Shown: positions 32,301 through 44,441, counted from the stretch's first letter. The stretch is DNA of 64,000 nucleotides from Micromussa lordhowensis (GCA_964020085.1 OZ026606.1:20395501-20459500); one strand, 5' to 3'. Notes: a model not told the origin generated them from the letters alone. A program made the numbers and translations.

Positions 32301-35300
32301 ATTATATTATATGCGTTGCTCGTTTTTTAGCTTGGATAATGACTACGTCATTATCCGAGATGTAGGTATGAGCGGAAGAAGGCACTCCTTCCTTCCTTCC
32401 GTCAGTCTGTCCATCGATTTCTGTTGACTTTTCCTATATCGCTGACTACGACTACGTTCGGACATATGAATGGACTCGCGTTATTTAATTAATACAAATC
32501 ATTCAGTATCCGCGCTCAGTTTTTCGCAGCCACTTTGATTGCTTTTGTGTTTAGTCACATTTAGTATGATATTTTTCCAAATGTCATCCAAGCTGAACGT
32601 TAATTGAAATTAAGTGTCAAAAGCGAAGAGCTTTTAACAAGACCAGCTTGGAATTTTCATGATGTGAGAAGAAAGTATTCAAAGTGGAAGAGCTGTTCAC
32701 GCCCATTGTGACTGCGCGATCATGCGCTCGTAATTCATGTCGCGACCTCAAGCCAAGTCATAACTTATTTTTTTTTTCCTGCGCTAATTTGGCTTACAAT
32801 TGGGTTTACACAACTTTGTTATTGAATTGGTTTACGTGCCGTCTACAAACCATCGTAAAAAATCTAACGAACGAACGAGCGAGTAAACTCAGACACTACC
32901 CAAAGAAAGATGTATTAACAGATTTATTTTGAATTGCTTTTATGTTAGTTGCATCTAATTCACCAGTTAAGTGTTTTTCCGATAGTGAAATTTCGCGCAG
33001 TTTGACTGAAGTTGCACTACAAGCACAATCTCTATCAGTCGTTGCGAATCACCCGAAATCAGACCTTTTTACCGTAAATTGAGTAGCAGAAAGCGAGGAA
33101 ATTCGTTAAGTATATTCTACAGAATTTCTCTTAAATACAGCAACTATCAGAGAGGCTAAACTTAAAATTGTGCGGTGAAAAACATAGAATTACGCGCCAT
33201 TACAACGCCGAGCTACAACCAACCACACAAACTCTCAGAGCTACAAAATACTCAATTAAATCTACTTACAGTGACCTTCCTTGCTATTTGAAAGTAGCCA
33301 GAGGTAAACTTCCGTTGATTAATCGTCCATGGAAGTGTAAAAAGGGAAAAGATCGACGATTACCGCTAGTTCATTCACGAAACCTAGCTGAACATGACAA
33401 TTTCACCCGCGCTGTTTCGCGCTGTTTCCCGCCGTTACCGTGACCGTGGTCAGAGATAGGAAAATCCGGACCGCGCTAACAACCAATCAGATTGCAGGAT
33501 TCGTTACCGTGCCCTCTTGGAAAAAAATAAAAGCAATTATTACATACCTAGACTAAGTTCACCCAACAAAACTAGCACTGTGTTTGGTTGATTCCTAGTC
33601 ACGTGCGCCTGATCAAATTGAAATGTATCCCGACTCGGATACAATTGCGCAGTTGTTGCCCGTGCGCCGTCTTTGTTTGTTTGTTTTTGCTATATGATTG
33701 TTTAAAGGAGAATCTAAATATATAACTAGGGTATCTAAAAGATACCCTATTTTTTGATTTTTTGAATCTCTGTCCGACCTCGTAGCTCAGTCGGCAGAGT
33801 AACGGTAGATCCAATCCGGAGGTCGTAGGTTCGATTCCCACCGAGGTCAAAAGATTTTTTCTTTACCTCGTGTGGTTCCCTGGTTCCCTTTACTAGGGCA
33901 CGGTTTTATTTAGCACTTAAATATACACTTCAGAGTTAATTCTCTCAGTGTGTCACCATTTGTGTTCTTAGTGCTATGCGGCACAACATTCATATGTATC
34001 TAAAAGATAGTAATGCTGCGGCACATTCTGTTGATAGTGACACATTTTACGCAGTGATCTATCTATTTGCGCGTTCCAAGACTTGCAGTAACATTTATTT
34101 CTCAAAGTAGTGTCAAATTGTGCTGTGTAACTTAAAATCTGTCCTTGTATGCATCAACTTCATGCATGATGACGCATCGATGGCGAGGTGTGACAAAAAA
34201 GCACATAGTGATCTGAACTAAAACTAAAACGATACACATCAACCTCCCCTTTACCAGATCGCGAAAATCGATACATCTGGAAATTGTAGGAGCAGAAATC
34301 TAACTTTTAAATTCTGTACTGGTACGCATTAAATGTGTCTAGAATGTTGACAGATTGTGCCGAGGACGCGTCCATCGCGATGTGTGAAAATGCTAATAAC
34401 GCTTCAGCTTCAATTCATGTTCGGCAGCATATATGAAATTAGCGTGTTGTACGGTTTTCGGTTTTTTTTGGTAACGACGATTTCTCTTCATTCACGAATT
34501 CGACAAAGGAGGCGAGACTGCTAAGAAATGAAGAAGTTAAAATTAAGTTGTCACAATTAATCATCCAGATTTACAAACTTTCCCTTACTGCATTAAGGAC
34601 AAAAGCAAGAGTTGGGAAAGTCAAGTACGATCTCCTTCACATCGTTTCACAGGCAAATCAGAGCAAAACAAACCACTACTCTTTCTCACTTAAATCTACG
34701 CAAATTAAGACGACGGCTCGACGGTGTGACATCCTCGTGTTGTTCGTGGCCCATTGCACTGTGGTAAAAAATTGACGCAGTGCACTCTGGTTAAATGCAA
34801 TGCATTCTGGTAAAAAGTGATGAATTCGAGAATTCGTATCCCCTTCTATATATTCTTCTTAAATCCTACTTATTTGGCTGCTCGCTCGCTACGCTCGCTG
34901 CGCAGCAACATGCAAAGCACTTAATGTATGAGGGTCTATTATGGTCTGGCGGTTTGGCGGTTTAAGCTAATTTTGAGTGCCGGTTTGCGGTTTCATTCAC
35001 ATTTATCTGGCGGTTTACGGTTAAGAAATTATACTGCGGTTGCGGGAAATCATAAATTTAGCTCGCGATTTTCGGTTTTTGTGGCGGTTAGTCAAACAGA
35101 GTTAAAAGTCTCAGAAGACTGAGCGGTAAATTTATCTTGCTCTTTAACACTCAAAGGATTGCCTTTTAGGGCTTGACCAATTCAGTCAGGGCTTCACTCT
35201 GTGTCCCCGGCCATGTGGGGAGGGGTGGGGAGGTAATTTGATATAACGCCAGGCTTCCAAACTTCGAAAGGGTCTTGAAAGCACGTGGAAAGATGGCGGG

Positions 35301-38300
35301 GTCGGTTTTTAGAAGAAAACGAAAGCGGTTTGCGGTTTCGACGGAACAAAATATGGCGGTTTACGGAATGTACGACCCCCTATAATAGACCTTCATGTAT
35401 GGTCCCTCGGGAAACTAGTTAGTTTTGTTTACCCTCGAGTTCTGATGTTTCCCTCGACTTAGTCTCGGGAAATATAACTGTTTCCCTCAGGACCATGCAT
35501 TAAGTGTATAGTATAGGGCTTAATGCCGGTTGCGTTGACTTCAGTTACAGTTTACTCTAGTTAAATGGTCGTTGACCCCCGATGTTCTCACCTAATAAAC
35601 TTTTCCTTTACTGATTTCCGCTCCATTTGAACAAAGAACAGGATAAATTTGCACGTAAGAAGATACAAATATCGGAGGTTTCTTCGAATGTGGACGGGCA
35701 AGATTAATATATGATTCTTTCTCGAGGCCTATTCTAAATCAAGGAACCACGTCAGCTCCAAAAGTTTACTTAATAGACTTAGTTGTTTTGAATTGAGTTC
35801 GTTTACCTGCAATCTACACTTCACTAATGCAGCTTTTTTCTTACTGCTGATAGTGTAAGCTAAGATGGTATTGAAATAAGAGAAAGCTTGAAATACGCAC
35901 GGCGATTTCTTTCACCATTTTGGAAAACGTTGAGTCTTTACTCTACTACGGCAAGTGTTCAAAAAATCTGCAGCTGGGAACATTTTGAGCGCAAACCATC
36001 CATACATACCCAAAAGGTAGCCAACCAACCAGGAATCACTTGACCTGGGTTTCAACAAGGCCTCAATTCTGTACATAGAAATAAAAAAGAACACAAATCG
36101 ATATCAGAGAGGATTGATTGTAAATAAATAAAAAAAACACAGCAACTACAGAAACCACAGAAACTACACAAACTACAGCAACTACAGATTGAAGTAACTT
36201 TCGAAACTGCAGACACTTGTCTACAAAAACTACAGACACAACAGAAACTGCAGACACTTGTCTCAAGAAACTACAGACACTTGTCTACAGCCATTATACT
36301 ACAGACACAACAGAAACCACAGACACTACAACTACAGCAACTACAGAAGGAAACTTTCGAAACTGCAGACACTTGTCTCCAAAAACTACAGACACTTGTC
36401 TACAGCCATTATACTACAGACACAACAGAAACCATACACACTACAACTACAGCAACTACAGAAGGAAAGTTTCGAAACTGCAGACACTTGTCTACAAAAA
36501 CTACAGACACAACAGAAACTGCAGACACTTGCCTCCAGAAACTACAGACACTTGTCTACAGCAATGATACTACAGACACAACAGAAACCACAGACACTAC
36601 AGAAACTACAGACACTTCTCTACATGATACTACAAACACTACAGAAACTACAGACACTACAAACACTACAGACACTACAGACAATACAGACACTACAGAC
36701 ACTACAGAAACTACAGAAACTACAGACACTACAGACACTACAGACACTACAGACACTACAGAAACTACAGAAACTACAGACACTACAGACACTACAGACA
36801 ATACAGACACTACAGATACTAGAGAAACTACAGACACTACAGACACTACAGACACTAGAGACACTACAGAAACTACAGACACTACAGACACTACAGACAC
36901 TACAGACACTACAGACACTACAAAAACTACAGACACTACAGAAACTACAGACACTACAGGCACTAGAGAAACTACAGACACTACAGACATCACTGACACT
37001 ACAGAAACTACAGACACTACAGAAACTACAGACACTACAGACACTACAGACACTACAGACACTACTGACACTACAGACACTACAGAAAATACAGAAACTA
37101 CAGACACTACAGAAACTACAGAAAATACAGAAACTGCAGACACTAAAGAAACTAAAGACACTACAGACACCACAGAAACTACAGACACTACAGAAACTAA
37201 AGACACTACAGACACTACAGACACTACAGAAACTGCAGACACTACAGACACTATAGAAACTACGGAACCTACTGAAACTACAGACACTACAGACACCACA
37301 GACACTATAGAAACTACAGACACTACAGACACTACAGAAACTACAGACACTACAGACACCACAGAAACTACAGAAACTACGGACACTACAGAAACTGCAG
37401 ACACTACAGACACTATAGAAACTACGGAAACTACTGAAACTACAGACACTACAGACACCACAGACACTATAGAAACTACAGACACTACAGACACTACAGA
37501 CACTACAGACACTACAGAAACTAAAGAAACTACAGACACTACAGACACTACAGAAACTACAGAAACTACAGAAACTACAGACACTACAGAAACTACAGAC
37601 ACTATAGAAACTACAGACACTACAGACACTACAGAAACTACAGAAACTACAGACACTACAGACACTATAGAAACTACAGAAACTACAGAAACTAGAGACA
37701 CTACAGAAACTACAGACACTATAGAAACTACAGACACTACAGACACTACAGACACTACATACAGAACAGAAACTACAGACACTACAGACATCACTGACAC
37801 TACAGAAACTACAGACACTACAGACACTACAGACACTACTGACACTACAGACACTACAGACACTACAGACACCACAGAAACTACAGACACTACAGAAACT
37901 ACAGACACTATAGAAACTAAAGAAACTACAGACACTGCAGACACTACAGACACTACAGAAACTACAGAAACTACAGACACTACAGAAACTACAGACACCA
38001 CAGACACCACAGAAACTACAGACACTACAGACATCACTGACACTACAGTAATCACAGACACTACAAAAACTACAGGCACTACAGACACTATAGAAACTAA
38101 AGAAACTACAGACACTACAGACACTACAGACACTACAGACACTATAGAAACTAAAGAAACTAAAGAAACTAAAGAAACTAAAGAAACTAAAGAAACTACA
38201 GACACTTCAGAAACTACAGACACTACAGACATCACTGACACTACAGTAACTACAGACACTACAGAAACTACAGGCACTACAGACACTATAGAAACTAAAG

Positions 38301-40700
38301 AAACTACAGACACTACAGAAACTACAGACACTACAGACACTACAGACACTACAGACACTACAGACACTATAGAAACTAACGAAACTAAAGAAACTAAAGA
38401 AACTAAAGAAACTACAGACACTACAGACACTTCAGAAACTACAGAAACTACAGACAATACAGACATCACTGACACTCGCAAACTACAGACACTACAGACA
38501 CCACAGAAACTACAGACACTACAGACACTACAGAAACTACACAAACTACAGAAACTGCAGACACTACAGACACTACAGAAACTACAGAAACTACACAAAC
38601 TACAGAAACTGCAGACACTACAGAAACTACAGAAAATACAGAAACTACAGACACTACAGACACCACAGAAACTACAGACACTACAGAAACTACAGAAACT
38701 ACAGAAACGGCAGACACTACAGAAACTACAGAAAATACAGAAACTGCAGACACTGCAGAAACTACAGACACTACAGACACCACAGAAACTACAGAAACTA
38801 CAGACACTACAGAAACTACAGAAACTACAGAAACTACAGAAACTACAGACACTACAGAAACTACAGAAAATACAGAAACTGCAGACACTACAGAAACTAC
38901 AGACACTACAGACACCACAGAAACTACAGGCACTACAGACACTACAGGAACTACAGACACTATACAGACACTACAGAAACTACAGAAACTACAGACACCA
39001 CAGACACCACAGAAACTACAGAAACTACAGACACTACAGAAACTACACCGTCAAACTACAGAAACTGCAGACACTACAGAAACTACGAAAATACAGAAAC
39101 TACAGACACTATAGGAACTACTGAAACTACAGACACTACAGAAACTATAGAATTTACGGAAACTACGGAAACTACAGACATAACAGAAACTACAGAAACT
39201 TCAGATACTTCAGACAGTACAGACAGTACCGTAACTACAGACCCTCAAGAAATTACAGACACTTGTCTACAGATACTACAGACACTACAGAAAGCACAGA
39301 CACTACATACAGAACAGAAACTACACTGACACTACAGAAACTACAGACACTACAGAAACTACAGACACTACAGAAACTACAGACACTACAGAAACTACAG
39401 ACACTACAAACAGAACAGAAACTACAGACACTACAGAAACTACAGACAGTACAGAAACTACAGACACTACAGAAACTACAGACAGTACAGAAGCTACAGA
39501 CACTTGTCTACAGTTACTACAGACACTACAGACACAACAGAAACTACAGAAACTACAGACACTGCAGAAACTACAGAAACGAAAGAATCTACAACACATG
39601 AATACAGAAATAACAGCAACGAGCTACAGACGGGAGCTACAGAAATGACAGACACTACAGAAACTACCGTAAAGTACCAACATTTCAGAAACTACCGGAA
39701 ACTACAGACACTATACTGATTAACTACAGAAACTACATATACAGGAACTACATAAAGTTCCGAAATTACAGACGGAAACTAGAGACTAAAGAAATTAGAG
39801 ACACTACACTGATAAAGTACAGAAATTAAAGAGACTTCAGAAATTTCCAACACTACAGAAACTACAGACAACATCACTGAAAAGGGAAAATCAGAAAGCC
39901 TACGGAATTAACGAGTTATTGCAGTTTGTATTCGGGATCTAATAAACGTTAGTAAATCTTTCAAACCTTTTCTCCAATTCTTGTAATCGTTGCGTTGTCA
40001 AGTTTGCGCTTTTCAGACTCTTGTTGTGCCTGTGAGAAAAACAGAGTGAACTCTTAGAAATTGTTGGTTAAACTTTTCCAAGATAAGAATTTGAGTGAAA
40101 GTTTGATTTCTTACAATTATGATTTGTGTAAGAAATTTAAAATTGATTCATAGTCAGTTCAGTTACGGTGTAATTTAGTTATTGAGTTACTCAGTAACCG
40201 TACCAATAAACCAAGTTTCAAGATATATTTTGGGATGCCCGCTCTCTTAAACTGTGGTGAGAGCTTTTCTTAATTACGTATATCAGTGCAGTTTCCCTTT
40301 GACTGCTAAAGATACTTAGTGTGGTACAATCTCATTGACTCCTATAAGATAGCGTAAAGTTACACTGGGGCAAGCTGAAGGGCGTCAAGCCCAAATAGAT
40401 TTTGTGATGAAAGTTTTTACATTGTCATTCGGGTCGCTAGCAAATTCGTTACCGAATAAAACTGTATGAAAAATTACGAAACAACACTTACTTTTCCTCC
40501 AAGGCTTTCAGTCGTTTTAGAATGTCCGGTATGTTGGGTGTCGCGTTTTTGCTGGCAGATCTTTTCTCTAATCGCAGATGTTTTTCAGCAACTTCATCTT
40601 CATGGTTCAAATCTTCCAGGGCAGAGGCGCCTTGATAAACAAAGCCCAACACGAGCACAGCTACGAATAGAACGCCGACGAGAATTGCGGAAGATCTCAT
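26592..40700 (-). CDS. Copy C: secreted short-chain collagen C4-like protein (complete model, about 330 aa)
   Basis: Exons: 40700-40492 (signal peptide, LEKR site, NAT sequon), 40029-39967 (coiled coil), 33594-33548 (candidate 47-nt bridging exon, acceptor CTAG, donor GTATGT), 32159-32079 and 31408-31292 (collagen triplets), and 27067-26592 (C-terminal domain). The summed length is 993 nt, exactly 331 codons with stop, so this model closes the frame. The candidate exon differs from copy D by one in-frame 3-nt insertion. Differences in the last exon include a Pro-to-Leu before the CAVC pair and Trp-to-Leu in KDG(W/L)Q. The gene is stretched to 14 kb by a 3.4-kb transposon block (27363-30748) and by the longest minisatellite. 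The weak polypyrimidine tract before the small exon is the main doubt. Confidence 0.8.
27363..28376 (-). mobile_element. 5'-truncated non-LTR retrotransposon (LINE) fragment
   Basis: On the minus strand, coding sequence for the end of a reverse transcriptase runs from about 28376 to 27673, followed by a short 3' region and an A-rich tail (T-rich on the plus strand at 27363-27403). The 5' truncation and A-rich tail are the usual marks of LINE insertion. It belongs to the Jockey/CR1-like group by its C-terminal RT motif, but the clade is not resolved. Confidence 0.8.
27673..28376 (-). pseudogene. Reverse transcriptase C-terminus of the LINE, with an in-frame stop
   Basis: The frame contains a thumb-region motif (KFLGIYIDECLTWKSHI) and, further on, the typical C-terminal RGPKIWNALP motif. 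A TAA at 28036-28038 divides it. Both parts are in the same frame (28320 and 28026 differ by a multiple of three), so this is a single nonsense change rather than a frameshift. The polymerase catalytic core is missing because of the 5' truncation, so the fragment is dead. Confidence 0.82.
28421..28480. repeat. 20-bp tandem repeat, three units
   Basis: Three consecutive copies of AAAAGTGTAACACC(A/G)(A/G)TGCA at 28421, 28441 and 28461. They follow ATTCTGATTGGCTGAGAGCA, a sequence type common near ends of cnidarian DNA repeats. Confidence 0.8.
28625..28649. repeat. (ACG)n microsatellite
   Basis: Eight consecutive ACG triplets inside the copy C transposon block, in a GC-rich local context. Confidence 0.9.
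29235..29388. repeat. 154-bp foldback (palindromic) element
   Basis: AGCATGAC at the left and GTCATGCT at the right begin arms of about 70 bp that contain GGTATTTGGCAATAATACCG and its imperfect complement. They meet at GAGCCGCGAAGCGGTGAG. The form is typical of a nonautonomous foldback repeat. Confidence 0.75.
29398..30404 (-). mobile_element. 1-kb TIR-bounded element carrying a recombinase-like fragment
   Basis: The left end TTATAATAGAAGCCGAGAAA and the right end (reverse complement TTATAATATAAGCCGAGAAA) are inverted repeats of about 25 bp. The right terminus is followed inward by ACCAATCAAAACTCC-type sequence. One coding fragment on the minus strand (29922-30251) starts about 130 bases inside the right end. 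No target-site duplication longer than TA is clear. Confidence 0.6.
29922..30251 (-). pseudogene. Crypton-type tyrosine-recombinase core-binding domain fragment (KCTD1/QRICH1/ZMYM2-like)
   Basis: The 109-codon frame has the pattern of the helical domain in Crypton-derived proteins: FPEISCEEIEKLAEKA, a WKSW motif, ELDECLSRFFAEIRKSDGS, and YELDSLRVMLAAVDRH followed by DREFVK. The reading frame remains family-like after the stop at 29922 (RQVLEGKARALREKG), so the stop is probably a later nonsense change. The catalytic recombinase domain is absent, so this is a fragment or nonautonomous relic. The match is from motif memory, not from a search. Confidence 0.6.
30610..30725. repeat. Perfect 55-bp inverted repeat with 6-nt loop
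   Basis: The arm at 30610-30664 is exactly complementary to that at 30671-30725, separated by TCGCTC. No mismatch was found by eye. It lies at the right edge of the copy C insertion block and would extrude or transcribe as a very stable hairpin. Confidence 0.88.
32762..33528. mobile_element. 0.77-kb insertion unique to copy C
   Basis: Copy D reads AAGTCATTTATCAGGCGCG and then GCAATTATTACATACC. In copy C these are separated by unrelated sequence. The right end carries ACCAATCAGATTGCAGGATT followed by GTTACCGTGCCCTCTTGG, resembling a DNA-transposon terminus. A matching left terminus is not visible. The open frame at 33168-33443 is not recognised. Confidence 0.5.
33727..34913. mobile_element. 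1.2-kb block present in copies C and D, absent in A and B
   Basis: A and B read TATATAAC directly into AAAGCACTTAATGTATGAGG. C and D carry this block between those sequences, beginning TAGGGTATCTAAAAGATACCC (a palindrome) and ending in a GCTCGCTACGCTCGCTGCGC-type repeat. The D equivalent is 48078-49532. It contains a tRNA-derived module. It marks C and D as sister copies, unless A and B both lost it. Confidence 0.6.
33776..33848 (+). mobile_element. tRNA-derived SINE head (copy C)
   Basis: A 73-nt module with a perfect 7-bp acceptor stem (GACCTCG / CGAGGTC), a D-arm, an A-box-like TAGCTCAGTCGG and a B-box GGTTCGATTCC. The anticodon arm cannot form a normal 5-bp stem and U33 is not at its place, so this is a tRNA-derived repeat rather than a working tRNA gene. 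The duplicate is 48126-48198. Confidence 0.65.
34930..35394. mobile_element. TIR MITE (GAGGGTCTATTAT ends), copy C
   Basis: Equivalent to 10156-10634, inserted at the same ATGTAT site. The right terminus has one change (GACCTTC). Confidence 0.7.
36137..39870. repeat. 9-bp minisatellite in the large intron of copy C (longest, 3.7 kb)
   Basis: It starts with segments built on CTTGTCTACA(A/G)AAACTACAGAC, then nearly 2 kb of almost pure ACTACAGAC / ACTACAGAA, including ACTAAAGAA runs (38150-38200, 38380-38420) absent elsewhere. Open frames of 947 codons (plus, 36281-39124) and 680 codons (minus, 36556-38598) are products of the repeat. Confidence 0.95.
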
Positions 40701-41946
40701 AGCTGACTGGCTACAGTTTGAATCAGCTTTCGCAGAAAAATCTTAATTTCCTTCCTATAACAAGGAAGCGGTTTTAAGATAATCTAGATCAAAGGCCTAT
40801 TTTACCTTGACTCACACGAATGAAATATGATTAGAAGGTAAAGTAGGAACAATTTTCTAGTCGAGTCATCGCGGCGCGCGAGAAATTTTTCGCGTTGGCT
40901 CCCCCACTAAAATTAACATACGTTAAAGATAGATAGTCAGATTATTATATAAACAAACTCTATTTGATTTTTGTCTTTCAGCAGAAAATAGGATGAAACT
41001 AAAGCATACCAAGGTTAGCTCTAAGAAAAGAAGTAACTGGCCAAGCCAGTAGCATTTGATAATTTAAAACAAGGCTCAAAATGGTTTAAGCAAGAAATAC
41101 AATTATTATTCACAAAATTGCCGGTTAATAATCTAATCGTCTCTTTGAGGACAATGGGCAAATTAATCAATCGCGTGCATGCTGATTTGTTGTATTCGTC
41201 AATGTATTATCACGGTTGTATGCTGTGTTGTATTCGTGAAATGTTTTCCTCCTGACTTCGCCGGAGAAATGTGAAACCTCAACAATCACCGGTCATTTTG
41301 GAGCTGTGCTTAAGGGAAACTCTAGCAGAATAAAATCACATGATTGTGGCCATGTGATCGCTTTCGAAAGGCTACGTTTTGAAAACGTTTTCCGTTCACC
41401 TTAAACCGCAAGGCCAGCGTTTTCGAATTCCTCCTGATTGAAGAGCGCTTTCTAAGTCTACGTTAGTGTCTCTTCCTTGTTTGTTACGTAAAGACAAATG
41501 ATGTTGTCATAATTAAGTGAAAACAATGCACGGGACCGCACAAAACAATTCAACAACAGACTACTTATTCATAATTTTACTTGACCTGTTGACCGTCTCT
41601 AAAGAACATTCTGCCTCCCTGCCCCCAAGTTGGGATAAAATTGTGTCTATTAGAAATGTTTGTTTCTTTCACTGTAAGTGGCATCCCTGGGAACTAGCTA
41701 GTTGTAGCTAAGCACATCCACCACAAAAAAGTCAACACTTGAGATGCTTTTAACATTTTTAACATTGCGGTAGTCAGGAAGCGTCAACAAATTTTCTCTT
41801 TTCTTCAAATTTTTGGAGGAAGATCTAGATACATTACTCCATACCTACCCGTAATGCGAATTAATAAAGTTTCAAATTAAAGTGACGAGTAAAATGATTG
41901 AAGCAAGGCCTTATGCGTTCAATGGCCGAACGAGTACAGATAATAA

Positions 41947-41967
41947 TGATGATGATGATGATGATGA
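41947..41967. repeat. (GAT)n microsatellite (C-D spacer)
   Basis: Seven GAT-type triplets, equivalent to 24114-24138 and one or two units shorter. Confidence 0.88.
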
Positions 41968-42866
41968 AACTGATTGAAGCATATGTCCAGTTTCATCTAG
42001 TTCAAATGGTAATTCAGTTCCCGAGCGACTCGCCAGGGAGTGCAGTTTAGCATTTTTTATTAACTTGTAGGAAAATAATTGGAAAATTATTACTTGAAGG
42101 ATAATACATATGGTTCTGTAACTGTCAAGCCACGGAATTGTGCCAAGTAAGGTAAGATCAGGTCTATCCCGTCCCCAGACAAGAAATTCGACCATGTTAG
42201 GTCAGTAGCGTGATATTGTAGGATATCAAACTAGACAGAGAGGATTTTCAAGGCTTTTGATCCGAGGATAGCGGAGTATTTACTTTCCGCGCACGCTCGG
42301 AGGTGATATTTACCTCCGAACAGCCGAAGCAAAAACAAAATGGCTTCCCGCAACGCTTCGTTTTCCGCAGAAGAGGAAATTCTTTTAATGAAGATGATGT
42401 AATTTAGTGAAAATCATCGAACTTTGGAAGTCTTTCGTTTCGTTTCACTTTGTTTTCCTTCAATTGATCACCTGACTTACCGTATCATGTGACTTTGTGA
42501 GCGCGAGTGTGCATCGCAAGGCGCGCGAATTTTTTTGTCCGACCATTTGTTGGTATAGTTAGTAGGCGTCCTTTGGTCGATGTCGACCATGGAAACTGTG
42601 CCCTAACACTGTCGGTTCAAACGATGCCGCCTTTGGCTTATGAGGCCAATGTGGGAATGGCAATCCTTGTCGCCTGAGGAGCAGATGTGAGTAGATGCGG
42701 CGGAGTCAATTGTTGTTTTCTCCTTTCGCCTGGTCCTTTTGTTGGTATATTATCACAAATTAAGTTACTCTTTGGCCCGCTAGTTATTCAGCTTGTGTGG
42801 TATATCCTATTTACGCCGCTTGAATATCCACCACTATTCACCTCCACTTCGGCGAATAATTGTTAA

Positions 42867-43194
42867 GGCCGGGGTACACATGAAAGCCGTATTTTGGCTG
42901 GGTATTATGTTTTTTATGCAAATATCTTGTTTACGTTTCAAGCAATCAAGAATCTCTCTGCTCATCTCACATATCTATGTTTTGGGTTGTTTTGGAAATT
43001 TTTTGGTGATTTTTAGGTATATTTGGAGAGAAATAGTTTTTCTCAAAGGATTAGTAAAATTGATGGAAATAGGAAATTTTGAAGATTTGTTGTTGTTTTA
43101 AAATAGAGTTTGAAATTAACCATAACCCTTTTTTCCCTTTCAACCTCTCTTTAAACTTACCAAAATTTCACTTAAATTCACGTGTACCCCCGCC
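42867..43194. mobile_element. TTAA-flanked MITE, Kolobok-like
   Basis: TTAA at 42863-42866 and 43195-43198 flanks a 328-bp insert with inverted ends GGCCGGGGTACACATGAA / TTCACGTGTACCCCCGCC. Empty sites with a single TTAA are at 5999-6002 and 25343-25346 in the other spacers. TTAA target duplication occurs in piggyBac and Kolobok elements. The terminus starting GG fits Kolobok better than the CC(Y) of piggyBac. Confidence 0.85.
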
Positions 43195-43501
43195 TTAAAT
43201 ATGGGCTATACAAGTATACGCGGCCCCATAGGCTATTGTTTTTTTTAGCCGTTTTTGTCATAAATAGGGTATCGATTTGCCCAGTTTGGTCTCAAGTAGG
43301 CTAATCGTTTTTACACTCTAGACTTGAATTGGGTATGATTTTAGAAAAAGCTGCTTTTTTGTCACTATTGATAACACCAGCAACAAAAGCGTTTCACAAT
43401 GCCTTTAAGACCTGAAACAGGGTCTTAAATAGGGCATCGAAGGTTTGGTCGTTTCATAAATAGGGGGAAAATAGCCGATTTTGGTCTCTGACAGGTGTAT
43501 T

Positions 43502-43648
43502 AATTGGTCCCGGCGAATTTAATCCTGGGGTAGCCCTACGATGGACTACTACCCCATCCAGGAGGGAGTAGAAATATTCATAGTTGCTTCATGCTACTGA
43601 AACCGGGATAAGCTCCGGCCTGATGAGCCACTTGGCTCGTATGCAGAC
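43502..43648 (+). mobile_element. SINE 3'-domain fragment (third spacer copy)
   Basis: Equivalent to 6295-6455 and 25628-25797, with GATGGACTACTACCCCATCC and CGGGATAAGCTCCGGCC. Confidence 0.6.
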
Positions 43649-44441
43649 TTAACTATACCTTACCATAAATAGGGTAGGGAAAATTGCATATTGTGGTCTT
43701 AACTAGGGCAACGATTTTTAGGAAGCAGGACGCATACCCCTAGGAGTATATCCTGTGGCTTTTGATTGGCTAATTGCGCATTTGGACACGGTAATGTCCG
43801 TTATTGTGGCCCTTTAGATTAGTTCGAAATTTTCTCATGAGATAAATTTGATCTGATAGTTTATAACTATACAATTAAAAAGAGTCCCAAGTCGTTGGCG
43901 TTAACGATAAGGTTAAGGTTATTCAGTTGAAGGGAACATCTGAGCACGTTTCAAGATCTTCCTCCATGTAAAATCTCTACTCAACAGACAAGGAGACTAT
44001 GCAGCTGCTGGTATGTAAACTTAGTTGTTTAAATTTGGGTTTGTACTAAGAAAACGCTATATTAGTTGCAGCATTGAATACGTCTTTCGCGTTAAATTGT
44101 TGCAATATAGCGAGCTTCTTCAAAACAGAAGTCACCTAGAGGTATAAACTACTCGCTCTTACCAACAGGATCAAAAGCTCTGGAGATGAAACTGAATGGC
44201 ATTGAAACAAAGAAGACAACTGTTGGGTAATCTTCCACAGTTTGTTATTGTTATTTATTCGCTACATGTACATCGTGATCTTCAGTTCGGTATTTTTAAC
44301 TCAAAGAGCGAACTTCATTATCGTGTACTTCTTTGACTAAAATCCCTAGTTTCCCGGTTTTGTTTTACGTCACGTTAAAAACGAGAGCTTAGGAAATCAC
44401 ATGCTCCGCCTTTCAGGTTTCCAATGCAATGGCGCTCTCCT

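Larger units (their letters stand above)
40701..44441. other. Intergenic spacer between copies C and D
   Basis: It carries the conserved 5' flank of C, shared spacer repeats, the TTAA-flanked MITE (42867-43194) and the SINE fragment 43502-43648. No gene is seen. The left 1 kb is nearly identical to the B-C spacer. Confidence 0.6.

Noticed and set aside
33776..33848. Functional tRNA gene
   Set aside because: The acceptor and T-arms look right but the anticodon arm cannot form; the unit is embedded in a duplicated repeat block.
36556..38598. 680-codon minus-strand frame of Val-Val-Ser repeats
   Set aside because: Product of the same minisatellite; the frame content changes with each repeat shift and is not conserved between copies.
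42793..43101. 102-codon frame with a hydrophobic stretch
   Set aside because: It lies mostly within the TTAA-flanked MITE and is absent from the sister spacers.
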